64,000 nucleotides of DNA from an uncultured Clostridium sp. (GCF_900769625.1 NZ_CAAGHK010000087.1:109096-173095); one strand, 5' to 3'; shown: positions 17,966-27,384, numbered from the stretch's first letter. Notes: generated from the letters alone by a model not told the origin. Translations and numbers: made by a program.

Positions 17966-17994
17966 ATTATTTCCGATAGGTGATACTTTTATAC
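17966..17994 (-). promoter_or_regulatory. SigmaF-like promoter of sigG
   Basis: On the minus strand GTATA (17994-17990) and GGAAATAAT (17974-17966) are separated by 15 bp. This fits the forespore sigmaF pattern (GYATA, about 15 bp, GGnnAnAnT), the class that controls spoIIIG in B. subtilis. It lies in the 82-bp gap between sigE and sigG. Confidence 0.6.
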
Positions 17995-18005
17995 TTACAG
18001 ACAAC

Positions 18006-18713
18006 CTAAATCATTCTATTTATTTCTTTTTTCAATCTTTTGATTATTTTTTTCTCTAACCTTGATATATATGACTGAGAGATACCAAGCATATCAGCAA
18101 CTTCTTTCTGCGTCTTTTCTCTTGTGCCATTTAAGCCAAATCTTAAACGTACAATTTCTTTTTCTCTATCATTAAGACTTTTTAAAGCCATAAATAAAAG
18201 CTGTTTATCAACCTCATCTTCAATAAGATTATATACTGTATCATTTTCAGTACCTAAAATATCTGAAAGCAGAAGTTCATTTCCATCCCAGTCAATATTA
18301 AGAGGTTCATAAAATGAAATTTCTGCCTTAACCTTGCTGTTCCTTCTTAAATACATTAATATTTCATTTTCAATACATCTGGATGCATATGTTGCCAGCT
18401 TTATTTTTTTTTCTGGATTAAAAGTATTTACTGCCTTTATCAAACCTATCGTTCCGACAGATATTAAGTCTTCAACATAAACACCTGTATTTTCAAATTT
18501 CCTTGCTATATATACTACAAGCCTTAAATTTCTTTCTATTAATGTACTTCTTATCTTTTCGTCACCATCATTTAATTTTTTTAATAAATTTTCTTCTTCA
18601 TCTTTAGATAAAGGTGGTGGCAGTGCATCATTTCCTCCAACATAAAATAAATTTCTTCTAAATATCTTTAATCGGCTTAATAACTTATTTAAAAACAAAA
18701 TCAATTTCTCCAT
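18006..18713 (-). CDS. sigE: Early mother-cell sigma factor SigE (pro-form)
   Basis: Pro-sigmaE, 235 residues. An amphipathic, hydrophobic pro-sequence of about 25 residues precedes FYVGGNDALPPPLS, the region of processing by SpoIIGA. The core has region 2 (VEDLISVGTIGLIKAVNTFN) and region 4 (QKEVADMLGISQSYISRLEKK). After cleavage it directs mother-cell transcription, including spoIVA. It starts 11 bp after spoIIGA, the gene for its own protease, and both are controlled from the promoter at 19556-19588. Confidence 0.97.
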   Translation of the reverse strand: MEKLILFLNKLLSRLKIFRRNLFYVGGNDALPPPLSKDEEENLLKKLNDGDEKIRSTLIERNLRLVVYIARKFENTGVYVEDLISVGTIGLIKAVNTFNPEKKIKLATYASRCIENEILMYLRRNSKVKAEISFYEPLNIDWDGNELLLSDILGTENDTVYNLIEDEVDKQLLFMALKSLNDREKEIVRLRFGLNGTREKTQKEVADMLGISQSYISRLEKKIIKRLKKEINRMI

Positions 18714-18724
18714 ATATATCCTCC

Positions 18725-19528
18725 CTACAAAATCCCTCTTGATAACAAAGCATTAAACTCATTCTCTTTACTTAACTTTTCCATACAAGGACATACTATG
18801 GCATCAACTTGTCTATCCCACAAATCTCTACCTTTAATCTTGATGTTATTAATTTTTATTCCCTTTAATTTACCACCATATCCGATTGCGTTATAAGGTA
18901 TCTCATATATATTTTTCTTATCAAAACTAATCCCTGAAAATAAATCTTCTTCTATCAGAATACAAGGGAGATTTGTAACCGGCTCTCTTAATTCATTACC
19001 CGTATCCAGAAAACTACGAAAACTATAATTCCTGCCCCCTATTTCGAATTCTATAATGTAAATATAACTATTGACCGTTACTCGATCTTTTACATATTCA
19101 ATTATTCTATCAGCAGACATAAAAATAATCATAAGTCCTAACAATATATATTTAATCGAATATCTTTCTATTTTATAAATTCCATCCAATATATAATAAT
19201 TTTGTTTTAGCGAAAACAAAAAACATATTCCACTCAATGTGAATGTGGTCAGTAAAAATACGATTAATGCTTTTAACATATTTATTAATGTAGTTTTTCC
19301 ATAAACTATCCTTAACATTAAATATGCTGTTAATATCTCAAATGGCAGAGAAGCCAAAAATCTTAATTTATCAAACAAAAGAACAAAACTATATATTCCT
19401 CCTATACAGCCTGCTATTGATAAATTCACAAATCTGCATTTATGCTTTAAGCATTTCATAGTCACGTTTAATAGAAATAAATTGACTATAAAATTTTCCA
19501 TAAAAAATACATCTGCATAAATAGTCAC
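18725..19528 (-). CDS. spoIIGA: Sporulation sigmaE processing peptidase SpoIIGA
   Basis: A 267-residue membrane-embedded aspartic protease that cleaves pro-sigmaE when activated across the septum by SpoIIR. The N-terminal half is five hydrophobic segments; the C-terminal cytosolic domain carries the active-site triad D175-T-G in SFLDTGNELREP. The GTG at 19528 is preceded by GGAGGG. It forms a two-gene operon with sigE. Confidence 0.95.
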   Translation of the reverse strand: MTIYADVFFMENFIVNLFLLNVTMKCLKHKCRFVNLSIAGCIGGIYSFVLLFDKLRFLASLPFEILTAYLMLRIVYGKTTLINMLKALIVFLLTTFTLSGICFLFSLKQNYYILDGIYKIERYSIKYILLGLMIIFMSADRIIEYVKDRVTVNSYIYIIEFEIGGRNYSFRSFLDTGNELREPVTNLPCILIEEDLFSGISFDKKNIYEIPYNAIGYGGKLKGIKINNIKIKGRDLWDRQVDAIVCPCMEKLSKENEFNALLSRGIL

Positions 19529-19555
19529 TTCAAGCCCTCCTATCTGCCTGAATTT

Positions 19556-19590
19556 ATTATAGACTCTTTTGATTTAAAAATTTGTCATAA
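19556..19590 (-). promoter_or_regulatory. spoIIGA-sigE promoter with 21-bp spacer and Spo0A-like box
   Basis: On the minus strand a TATAAT (19561-19556) is preceded, 21 bp away, by ATGACA (19588-19583). The B. subtilis spoIIG promoter is known for its 22-bp spacer and for activation by Spo0A bound over the -35 region. TTTGTCATAA at 19581-19590 (plus strand) matches the Spo0A box TTTGTCGAAA at 8 of 10 positions. Inferred Spo0A~P-activated promoter. Confidence 0.55.
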
Positions 19591-19738
19591 TCAGATGTAA
19601 AGATTTTATTTTTTATATTAAACTTTTTACACATACTTACATTTAACTTTAATCTTTACTTTTTTCATTTTAAAATTGAACAAATTATAATATGCAAATT
19701 ATTTTTTTATATCTAATTTTGATAAAAATACAGAAAAA

Positions 19739-19765
19739 AAGATGTGAATATAATATTCACATCTT
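19739..19765 (-). terminator. Terminator downstream of ftsZ
   Basis: A perfect 12-bp hairpin (AAGATGTGAATA pairing with TATTCACATCTT, 3-nt loop), 13 bp after the ftsZ stop, with a U-tract at 19738-19732 on the minus strand. Confidence 0.85.
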
Positions 19766-19778
19766 AATTAAATACAAC

Positions 19779-20915
19779 TTAGTGTTTTCTTTGTCTTCTT
19801 AAAAATACTGGTATATCTAAATCATCTTGTTCGTAAGGATTTGAAACTGGTTCTGGTTCCCTTTCTGTAGAGGTAACAGCTGCTTCTTCTTTAGCAGTTT
19901 CTTGAAATCCTGGTTTTCTAACTTCCTGAACTGAACCTGATGTTGTAGTACTTTGGTTAGTTTCACTTTCAAAACCAGTAGCGATAACTGTAATTCTTAC
20001 TTCTTCTGAAAGAGTTTCATCAATTACTGCTCCGACAATTATATTTGCATCTGGATCAACAGATTCACGGACAACATCCGCTGCATCATAAACTTCTAAT
20101 GCTCCTAAGTCAGCACCACCAGTAAAGTTTATTATTACATCTGTAGCTCCATCAATAGAAGTTTCTAAAAGCGGTGATGATATTGCCTGCTTGACAGCAT
20201 CCTGAGCTCTTGTATCGCCTTTACCAAATCCAACTCCCATATGAGCTAATCCTTTATTAAGCATAACTGCTTTAATATCAGCAAAGTCAGCATTGATTAC
20301 ACCTGTGATAGTGATAAGGTCTGAAATTGCCTGAACACCCTGTCTTAAAACGTCATCTGCTAATTTAAAAGAATCAAGCAGTGTTGTCTTCTTATCTGCC
20401 ATTGTAAGTAATCTTTCATTAGGAATAATTACTAAAGTATCAACTTTTTCCTTAAGGTTTTCTATTCCCATTTCAGCATGTCTCATTCTTCTTTTTCCTT
20501 CAAATGGGAATGGCTTTGTAACTACACCTACAGTTAAAATATCCATAGACTTAGCTATTTCTGCAACAACAGGAGCAGCACCAGTACCTGTTCCACCACC
20601 CATTCCTGCTGTGATGAATACCATATTTGCACCCTTTATAGCTGCAGTAATTTCTTCTCTGCTTTCTTCAGCAGCTTTCTTTCCAATTTCAGGATTTGCT
20701 CCAGCTCCTAGCCCTTTAGTAAGCTTTTCACCTATCTGAATCTTCTGATCTGCTTCTGAAAGTAATAATGCCTGTTTATCTGTATTTATAGCAATAAACT
20801 CTACATTTTTAAGTCCTTCAACTATCATTCTATTAACAGCATTGCTTCCGCCGCCACCGCAGCCAATTACTTTTATGTTGGTTAATTCTTGCATATCTGC
20901 TTCAAAATCTAACAA
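19779..20915 (-). CDS. ftsZ: Cell division protein FtsZ
   Basis: The tubulin-like GTPase that forms the division ring. The 378 residues show the GTP-binding loops CGGGGSNAVNRM (from residue 19) and the tubulin signature GGGTGTGAAP (about 105-114), the T7 catalytic loop NADFADIKAVM, a variable linker rich in T, S and E, and the C-terminal anchoring peptide DDLDIPVFLRRQRKH that binds FtsA. It follows ftsA by 14 bp and ends in a strong terminator. Confidence 0.98.
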   Translation of the reverse strand: MLDFEADMQELTNIKVIGCGGGGSNAVNRMIVEGLKNVEFIAINTDKQALLLSEADQKIQIGEKLTKGLGAGANPEIGKKAAEESREEITAAIKGANMVFITAGMGGGTGTGAAPVVAEIAKSMDILTVGVVTKPFPFEGKRRMRHAEMGIENLKEKVDTLVIIPNERLLTMADKKTTLLDSFKLADDVLRQGVQAISDLITITGVINADFADIKAVMLNKGLAHMGVGFGKGDTRAQDAVKQAISSPLLETSIDGATDVIINFTGGADLGALEVYDAADVVRESVDPDANIIVGAVIDETLSEEVRITVIATGFESETNQSTTTSGSVQEVRKPGFQETAKEEAAVTSTEREPEPVSNPYEQDDLDIPVFLRRQRKH

Positions 20916-20929
20916 AACAATTCCTCCCT

Positions 20930-22195
20930 TTAGAAAATCTTATTAAAGAAACTTTTCAATTTATTTAATATGTGACTTTCATCTTCATTATTGTGTAAAA
21001 TTTCTGTGTCTTCATCCACTATTGGTTTTTCTTCTTGTTTATTATTTGGCATTATCTTATTATCCCCTAATAAGATTAATCTATCATACACTTCTTTAAC
21101 TAAAGCTAATGAAGTTATATTTTCCGAATTCTTTATTCCCAAATCAACATCTTTTACTATTTTTATTTTAATTTTAAAGATTTTTCTAACAATTTCAGAT
21201 ATATCTTCAAAATAGCTTAATGCATCTCCATATAAAATTATACTACAAATTCTATCATAATGACCAGTCTTTTTTAACTCTATATGGATATGATTTAATA
21301 TTTCCTCAATTCTTGCATTTGTAACTTCATAGAATAGTTCTTTTGATACCTTTACTGTACCAACTTCAATTTCATCTGGAATAGAATTGTCTTTATATAA
21401 AGTCTTATAATTACTAGAATAAATTTTCTTAATATTATCAGCTTCTAAAAATGAAAATTCTCCGCAAATAGCCATATCATTTGAAATATTATTTCCTCCA
21501 ACTGGTATGCTGCTCATACATTTTAAAATAGACGCATTATCAAATACTGCAAGATCGATTTCTCCTGCACCTATATCTACAAGTACAGTTTCTCCATCAT
21601 ATTTTTTCTCATTTAAAAATATCTGTTTTCCTGTAACGATATTACTCTTTATATCTGATAGAACATACTTAGTATCTTTAAAAAGTTCATAATATTTATT
21701 TATTTCCTTTTTATTTCCTATAATGAGAGTAAGATTCATTTCTAAACTATCAGCTTTACAATTAAGTATATCTTTGTATACCACCTGATTGTTAATTATA
21801 TAAAAATTTATTATTTCATCAATAATAGTCTCTTCACTGCTAAGTGCAAAATTATTTTTAGCTTTGTTTAATCCATAACTTAGTGATTCCTTAGTAACTT
21901 TTCCATCCTTCAAATCAATCTTGACTGTTGTTTCAGTGATTCTCAATTCTCTGGATGAAATTCCGACTGTTATATTTTTAATATCCCTTTTAGTTTTTTC
22001 TTCTAATTCTTTTAGTAGTTTTTCCAATGCTTCTCTGCATTTTACAATATCTGTAATAATGCCTTTTTCTATGCCTGATGATTTACTGCTTTTTGTATAT
22101 AATATCTCTAATTCATCATTTTTATCTTTTACTGCAATAGTTGCAGATAATTTTTTACTTCCTAAATCTATAGCTGTTATTATCTCTTGTAACAT
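20930..22195 (-). CDS. ftsA: FtsA-like actin-family cell division protein
   Basis: FtsA tethers FtsZ to the membrane. The 421 residues show the actin-fold phosphate 1 motif AIDLGSKKLSATIA at the N-terminus, the inserted SHS2 region (about 90-165), phosphate 2 VLVDIGAGEIDLAVFDN, and a C-terminal amphipathic helix (LNKLKSFFNKIF) that would insert in the membrane. Sequence between these motifs is divergent, as is common for clostridial FtsA. It sits directly upstream of ftsZ in the order expected for division genes. A gap of 237 bp separates it from pilT. Confidence 0.9.
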   Translation of the reverse strand: MLQEIITAIDLGSKKLSATIAVKDKNDELEILYTKSSKSSGIEKGIITDIVKCREALEKLLKELEEKTKRDIKNITVGISSRELRITETTVKIDLKDGKVTKESLSYGLNKAKNNFALSSEETIIDEIINFYIINNQVVYKDILNCKADSLEMNLTLIIGNKKEINKYYELFKDTKYVLSDIKSNIVTGKQIFLNEKKYDGETVLVDIGAGEIDLAVFDNASILKCMSSIPVGGNNISNDMAICGEFSFLEADNIKKIYSSNYKTLYKDNSIPDEIEVGTVKVSKELFYEVTNARIEEILNHIHIELKKTGHYDRICSIILYGDALSYFEDISEIVRKIFKIKIKIVKDVDLGIKNSENITSLALVKEVYDRLILLGDNKIMPNNKQEEKPIVDEDTEILHNNEDESHILNKLKSFFNKIF

Positions 22196-22432
22196 GACTA
22201 GTTCTTTCCCTTCTTTACAGAAAAAATCAAATCTCTAAAAAAGTATATTCAACATATTATCAAAAAATCCTCTAAAATATATGTTAAAATTTTATTTTTT
22301 ATTAGTTCTATACTTTTATCTCCATTTTTCGATTAATTTTACTTCAAATATTATCTAAACCCAAACATATTATAAAATTAGTAAACACAAATTTCAAGTC
22401 AATAAAAACTTCCAAATATTCATATAAAATTA

Positions 22433-23464
22433 TTATCTATTGCTTCTTACCCATCTTTCATACTCTTGTCTGGAAATAACATTGCTGTTAACAAGTTTTC
22501 TTAAATCAGTATCTATTGTCTGCATTCCAAATTTAGCTCCTATCTGAATAAAGCTGTTTATCTGCTCATAGCTTCCTTCCCTGATAAGATTTTTTATACT
22601 TGGTGTACAGACCATTATTTCCATTGCTGCTGTTCTTCCTTTTCCAGAAGCCCTTGGAAGAAGAACTTGTGAAACAACACCTCTCAGCAACGATGATAAC
22701 TGTATTTTAACTTCATTCTGATGACCTGATTCAAATGAATTAATAATTCTATAAATACTATTGGCAGCTCCCATATTATGAAGTGTTGAAAATACCAGAT
22801 GTCCTGTCTGTGCTGCTCTTAAGGCAATTTCAATTGTCTCAGGATCTCTCATTTCTCCTACCAGAATAACATCTGGGTCCTGCCTTAAGGCCGCTTTAAG
22901 TCCCATGGCATAACTTTGAGTATCTTCTCCTACTTCTCTCTGATTGACCATTGATTTTTTTGTTTCATATATATATTCGATTGGCTCCTCTAAAGTGATA
23001 ATATGTTTTTCCTTTGTAAGATTGATTTCATTAAGCATTGCTGCAAGCGTAGTACTTTTACCAGATCCAGTAGGACCTGTTACTAATACTAGTCCATCCT
23101 TTAATTCTGTAAATTCTCTTAATGCTCTTGCATCTGAAATATCACTAAGCTTAGGTATATTTTCCTTAATAACCCTCATACAGATTGCATATGCACCTTT
23201 ACACTTGAATGCATTAACTCTGAAATTGCTTAACCCTGGTCTATTATATTTAAAGTCAATTTCACCATTCTTTAAAAACTCTTCGAATTTACTTGGCATC
23301 ATATCTTTAATATATTCCTCAACAACTTCATGAGGAATAGGATCTTCATATGCATTTAAAAGATTTCCATCAATTCTGACCATTGGTGTCAACCCTGATG
23401 TAATATGAATATCTGATACCCTGCTTATATCCATATTATCTAACAATTTATCAATCTTAGCCAT
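22433..23464 (-). CDS. pilT: Type IV pilus retraction ATPase PilT
   Basis: A 343-residue secretion-type ATPase that disassembles type IV pili. Walker A GPTGSGKST is at residues 130-138, and the aspartate-box and Walker B region includes QDPDVILVGEMRDPETIEIAL, followed by the His box in TGHLVFSTLH. The length and the C-terminal AIRNLIREG-like helix (SIKNLIREGSYEQI) fit PilT rather than PilB, which is longer. No pilin, PilB, PilC or PilD gene is in the window, so the partner apparatus must be elsewhere. It lies between sigK and ftsA. Confidence 0.93.
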   Translation of the reverse strand: MAKIDKLLDNMDISRVSDIHITSGLTPMVRIDGNLLNAYEDPIPHEVVEEYIKDMMPSKFEEFLKNGEIDFKYNRPGLSNFRVNAFKCKGAYAICMRVIKENIPKLSDISDARALREFTELKDGLVLVTGPTGSGKSTTLAAMLNEINLTKEKHIITLEEPIEYIYETKKSMVNQREVGEDTQSYAMGLKAALRQDPDVILVGEMRDPETIEIALRAAQTGHLVFSTLHNMGAANSIYRIINSFESGHQNEVKIQLSSLLRGVVSQVLLPRASGKGRTAAMEIMVCTPSIKNLIREGSYEQINSFIQIGAKFGMQTIDTDLRKLVNSNVISRQEYERWVRSNR

Positions 23465-23520
23465 AATACCCCTCCATATACCCTATAAAATAAACTTTCT
23501 TTACTTTTAAAATTAAAAAT

Positions 23521-23555
23521 AATAAGAGTACTATTATAAAAATAGCACTCTTATT
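23521..23555 (-). terminator. Terminator downstream of sigK
   Basis: A 15-bp hairpin with one mismatch (AATAAGAGT-CTATT pairing with AATAG-ACTCTTATT) followed on the minus strand by an AT-rich ATTTTTAATTTT tract. It separates sigK from pilT. Confidence 0.75.
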
Positions 23556-23626
23556 CCAGATATGTCAATATTTATAAGTTGTATTGATATTTTAAATTTC
23601 ATATATCTTTAAATACCAATAAGTAA

Positions 23627-24325
23627 TTATTTTTTTGAATATAGTTCCTTTTTTAATTTCTTTAATGCTTTTTTCTTTATTCTTGATACATATGAACGGG
23701 ATATTCCAAGACTTGAGGCTATCTCTCTTTGAGTTTTGCATTTTCCATCAATAAGACCATATCTCATTATTAATATTGAACTTTCCCTGCTCGTTAATGA
23801 TTCCCCAAGTTTTTTATATAAAGCTCTCACCTGCAGATTGCTTTCTACTTTATCTAACACGCAGTCCTTTTCACTACTCAATATATCCATAAGGCAGAAT
23901 TCATTGCCTTCTTTATCAACTCCAATAGGGTCTTGGAGATAAACTTCACTTTTTTGTTTTTTATTATTTCTAAAGAGCATTAAAATTTCATTTTCTATAC
24001 ATCTTGAAGCATAAGTAGCAAGTCTGGTACCCTTACTAGAATCAAAAGAATCAATTGCTTTTATAAGCCCCACTGTTCCAATAGAAATTAGTTCGTCAAC
24101 ATCTTTATTTGGAAATGAATATTTTTTAACAATATGAGCTACTAATCTTAAGTTTCTTTCTATAAGTATACTTTTTGCATTCTTATCTCCTTCTCTAAGC
24201 TTCTTCAGATACATCTGTTCTTCTTCTTCGTCTAATGGCAGCGGAAAAGTATTGTTATTGGTTATATATCCTGTTAAAAAAAAGGAATTGCATACAAGCT
24301 CAAATAAGCTATTTAATATAAACAC
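23627..24325 (-). CDS. sigK: Late mother-cell sigma factor SigK, intact pro-form
   Basis: Pro-sigmaK, 232 residues, directing late mother-cell genes for coat and cortex. A hydrophobic pro-sequence of about 19 residues precedes YITNNNTFPLPL; in B. subtilis SpoIVFB cleaves just before the equivalent tyrosine, so G19/Y20 is the predicted site. Regions 2 (VDELISIGTVGLIKAIDSFD) and 4 (TQREIASSLGISRSYVSRIK) are complete. The gene is continuous, without a skin element insertion. GTG start, 6 bases behind GGAGGAAAAAG. Confidence 0.96.
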   Translation of the reverse strand: MFILNSLFELVCNSFFLTGYITNNNTFPLPLDEEEEQMYLKKLREGDKNAKSILIERNLRLVAHIVKKYSFPNKDVDELISIGTVGLIKAIDSFDSSKGTRLATYASRCIENEILMLFRNNKKQKSEVYLQDPIGVDKEGNEFCLMDILSSEKDCVLDKVESNLQVRALYKKLGESLTSRESSILIMRYGLIDGKCKTQREIASSLGISRSYVSRIKKKALKKLKKELYSKK

Positions 24326-24397
24326 CTTTTTCCTCCATAACAGTGCTTCATATTATAGTATGTTTTCCTTTATCAAAAGTTGCTTATACATTTCATT

Positions 24398-26059
24398 TTA
24401 TTTACTGCATAATTTTTCTACAATATTCTTAAAAATTGGAGCGGCTGTATCTCCCCCTCCAGCATCATTATTATTTACATCTTTTATACTTTCAATATCT
24501 GGTGTAAAAACAACCATCGTATATTTCTTATCATCTTTTATGAAATATCCAATAAACCATCCATGTGTCTTTCCATTGCTGCCAGTGGCAGAACCTGTTT
24601 TTCCTCCAATAGTCATTCCTTCAATATATGCTTTTTTACCTGTTCCATTCTTTACAACCATCTTCATTGAGTTTTGAACAATTTTTGCACTTGTCTCACT
24701 ATACACCTTTTTCTCTTCGCCTTTAAATTCTTTGACTACTTTATCATTTTTATCTAAAATAGCCTCAACAACATATGGTTTTTCATATATTCCATCATTT
24801 ACTATTGTATTTATAGCTCCGAGCATCTGCAGCGGTGTTACATTCATACACTGACCAATTGAAATATTATTTATTCCAGCCTCTTCATCCGGCATTACTC
24901 CAGCTGCCTCATTCCTGTTAACACCAGAAAAATTCAGAACACGATTATATAATCCCTGTGCTTTTGAATATTCCATCAATTTATCATATCCAAGCTTTGA
25001 TCCTATTTGTGCAAAAACATCATTACATGAAATCTCAAAAGCTTTCTCAACAGTAATTTTCCCATGAGATGTCTTACATATATCACCTCTGCATGTATAC
25101 ATATCATTTACATTGATAAGTCCGCTGTCTAATGCAGAACTTAATGTGATTATCTTATATATGGAACCTGGCTCATATCCCATCTGTTCTATCCCCAGAT
25201 TAATGTTTGCTTCACTTTCATCCTTTTGTACCATACATTTTATTTTGCCCGTATCACTTTCCATTATAACTACACCTATATTATTAAGATAGTCGTAATC
25301 ATCACTTTCCAGAATATCCTCAACTTCTTCTTGTATATCCTTATCAATAGTAAGTCTTAAATTTCTATTCTGGTCTGAAATATTTAATGACTGTTTTGAA
25401 TATACCGCCTTATCATCTAAATAAAATTCTTCCTTAGGAGTTTCATTATCTTTAAGGTAATCATATAATTCACCTTCAAGCGTTCCATCCTCAAGATTTC
25501 CTTCAGATATTCTGCTCAGCATATTGCCGATACTCCATGCTTTTTTTATATCAACAGTATCAGTAATATAAGTATATATTCCTTTGATGTTCTTAAGCTT
25601 ATTTACTTTATTATAGGTATATTTTGATATTTCATAATATACCTTTCCACTCTGTTTCATAATTTCTGAATAATTAAACTTGGGATCATCAGATTTCATT
25701 ATAAAATTCAAAGTCATAAGATCTTCAAGAGTTTCTTCATAATTATTTAATGTAAAAGGTTTTACATCAATAACAAGAACATATTTTTTATCATATTTCA
25801 TCATATCTCTGCCATTAGTATCTAATATCATATAACTCATATTTGTAATATTTTCTTCCTGATGATTCTTATAAGCGCTTTCAACTTTTTCTGATGGATA
25901 AACCTGCAGCATATATATTCTTACACTTAATAGTATAAGCACAGTAAACAGCAATGCTGTGACATACAATATTCTTTGTTTGTTATATAATTTATCAATA
26001 AAAATAAAAAGCACCTCCCTCCAGTTAGATTCTAACCTAAGAAGATACTTTTTATTCAT
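24398..26059 (-). CDS. Class B penicillin-binding protein (FtsI/SpoVD-type transpeptidase)
   Basis: A 553-residue peptidoglycan D,D-transpeptidase. One membrane anchor at about 29-50, a dimerisation/pedestal region about 60-240, then the transpeptidase domain with the SxxK motif at S299-K302 (EPGSIYKI), SxN at S344-N346 (EISCND) and KTG at 487-489 (GGKTGSATG). No PASTA domain. The nearby sporulation sigma gene sigK makes a SpoVD-like spore-cortex role possible, but a vegetative septal role cannot be excluded. It lies 86 bp after the U32 family gene. ATG 26059 with AAAGGA upstream. Confidence 0.88.
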   Translation of the reverse strand: MNKKYLLRLESNWREVLFIFIDKLYNKQRILYVTALLFTVLILLSVRIYMLQVYPSEKVESAYKNHQEENITNMSYMILDTNGRDMMKYDKKYVLVIDVKPFTLNNYEETLEDLMTLNFIMKSDDPKFNYSEIMKQSGKVYYEISKYTYNKVNKLKNIKGIYTYITDTVDIKKAWSIGNMLSRISEGNLEDGTLEGELYDYLKDNETPKEEFYLDDKAVYSKQSLNISDQNRNLRLTIDKDIQEEVEDILESDDYDYLNNIGVVIMESDTGKIKCMVQKDESEANINLGIEQMGYEPGSIYKIITLSSALDSGLINVNDMYTCRGDICKTSHGKITVEKAFEISCNDVFAQIGSKLGYDKLMEYSKAQGLYNRVLNFSGVNRNEAAGVMPDEEAGINNISIGQCMNVTPLQMLGAINTIVNDGIYEKPYVVEAILDKNDKVVKEFKGEEKKVYSETSAKIVQNSMKMVVKNGTGKKAYIEGMTIGGKTGSATGSNGKTHGWFIGYFIKDDKKYTMVVFTPDIESIKDVNNNDAGGGDTAAPIFKNIVEKLCSK

Positions 26060-26145
26060 TTATATCCTTTTATTTTATTAAATTCATAATTTATTCTAAT
26101 CTCTGAATATAACTAATCAAAGTAGATAATTATTATGTAATTTTA

Positions 26146-27384
26146 TTATAAAGAATAAGTCTTATTTCCTTTTACAAGCATATCATTTTTCTGAAGTGGC
26201 TGATCCACTTTTACTGTAAATATCATATGTGCTCTGTTTGCTACATCTGTGCTGCATTTCTTACTTACATCATACATTTCAGTCATCTTAACATTGAAAT
26301 ATGGAGTATGTGCTCTTAACACTTCAACTTCTGTGTTGTCAAATACTCTATTCTTTTGTAATATTGTTGCTGTCTTAGTTTCTGGATCATATTCCTTAAC
26401 CATACCTACGATTTCATAGTCACGGATATATGACTGGTCTTCGTAATTCTGTTCACCATTTCTTCCTAAGAAGAATCCAGTGTGATATTGTCTATGGCTT
26501 ACTTTATTTAATATATCCATCCATTCTTCTTTGAATTCATATCCTTCTGGATTATCATAATATGCATCTAAAGCTTCTCTGTAAGCCTTAACTGCCGATG
26601 CAACATAGAATTCACTCTTCATTCTTCCTTCAATCTTCAGCGAATCTATACCAGCATCTACAAGCTCAGGAATATAATGAATCATACATAAATCCTTTGA
26701 ATTCATTATATATGTGCCATTATCATCTTCAATGACAGGATAATATTCACCTGGTCTTGTTTCTTCTACAAGATGATATTTATATCTGCATGCATTAGAA
26801 CAGATTCCCTTATTGGCATCTCTTCCAAGCATATAATTTGAAATTAAGCATCTTCCTGAATATGCAATACACATTGATCCGTGAACGAAACTTTCGATTT
26901 CACAGTCTTCTGGAATATTTTCAGTTATTGTCTTTATTTCTCTGAATGTTAATTCTCTTGCAAGAACTATTCTCTTAACTCCAAGATCATACCAGAATTT
27001 CGTTGCTACCCAGTTTACTGTATTAGCCTGAGTGCTTAAATGTATTTCTAATTCTGGAGCTACTTCTTTTGCAATTGCAATTAATGATGGATCGGCAATA
27101 AGTACAGCATCTACACCTATATCATATAATCCTTTGATATATTCTCCCGCACCTTTTAAATCGTAGTTTCTTGCAAATACATTTAAAGTAACATATACTT
27201 TCTTTCCTCTGTCGTGGCAGTATTTTATTCCTTCAATCATTTCCTCATTAGTAAAGTTATTTGAAAATGCTCTTAAGTTAAGCTTTCCTCCACCTAAATA
27301 TACTGCATCTGCGCCAAAATCTATTGCAATCTTTAATTTTTCTAAATTACCTGCTGGTGCTAAAATTTCTGGTTTCTTTCTCAT
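26146..27384 (-). CDS. U32-family tRNA hydroxylation protein (TrhP-like)
   Basis: A 412-residue member of the peptidase U32 family. TrhP proteins of this family are needed for 5-hydroxyuridine at tRNA position 34, using prephenate-dependent chemistry and an iron-sulfur cluster, despite the historical collagenase-like name. The N-terminus ILAPAGNLEKLKIAIDFGADAVYLGG-type barrel start (split here: ILAPAGNLEKLK, GADAVYLGG), the FVHGSMCIAYSGRCLISNY signature and the cysteine cluster CSNACRYKY are all present. It begins 8 bp after trmR, whose product methylates the hydroxyuridine, so the two form a wobble-uridine module. Confidence 0.88.
   Translation of the reverse strand: MRKKPEILAPAGNLEKLKIAIDFGADAVYLGGGKLNLRAFSNNFTNEEMIEGIKYCHDRGKKVYVTLNVFARNYDLKGAGEYIKGLYDIGVDAVLIADPSLIAIAKEVAPELEIHLSTQANTVNWVATKFWYDLGVKRIVLARELTFREIKTITENIPEDCEIESFVHGSMCIAYSGRCLISNYMLGRDANKGICSNACRYKYHLVEETRPGEYYPVIEDDNGTYIMNSKDLCMIHYIPELVDAGIDSLKIEGRMKSEFYVASAVKAYREALDAYYDNPEGYEFKEEWMDILNKVSHRQYHTGFFLGRNGEQNYEDQSYIRDYEIVGMVKEYDPETKTATILQKNRVFDNTEVEVLRAHTPYFNVKMTEMYDVSKKCSTDVANRAHMIFTVKVDQPLQKNDMLVKGNKTYSL

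Noticed and set aside
22944..23333. 129-residue plus-strand frame opposite pilT
   Set aside because: Lies fully inside the pilT coding sequence and its translation is a complementary artefact of AT-rich codons.
26012..26020. Internal start for the penicillin-binding protein behind GGGAGG
   Set aside because: The GTG there directly touches the purine run with no spacing, so the ATG at 26059 was kept.
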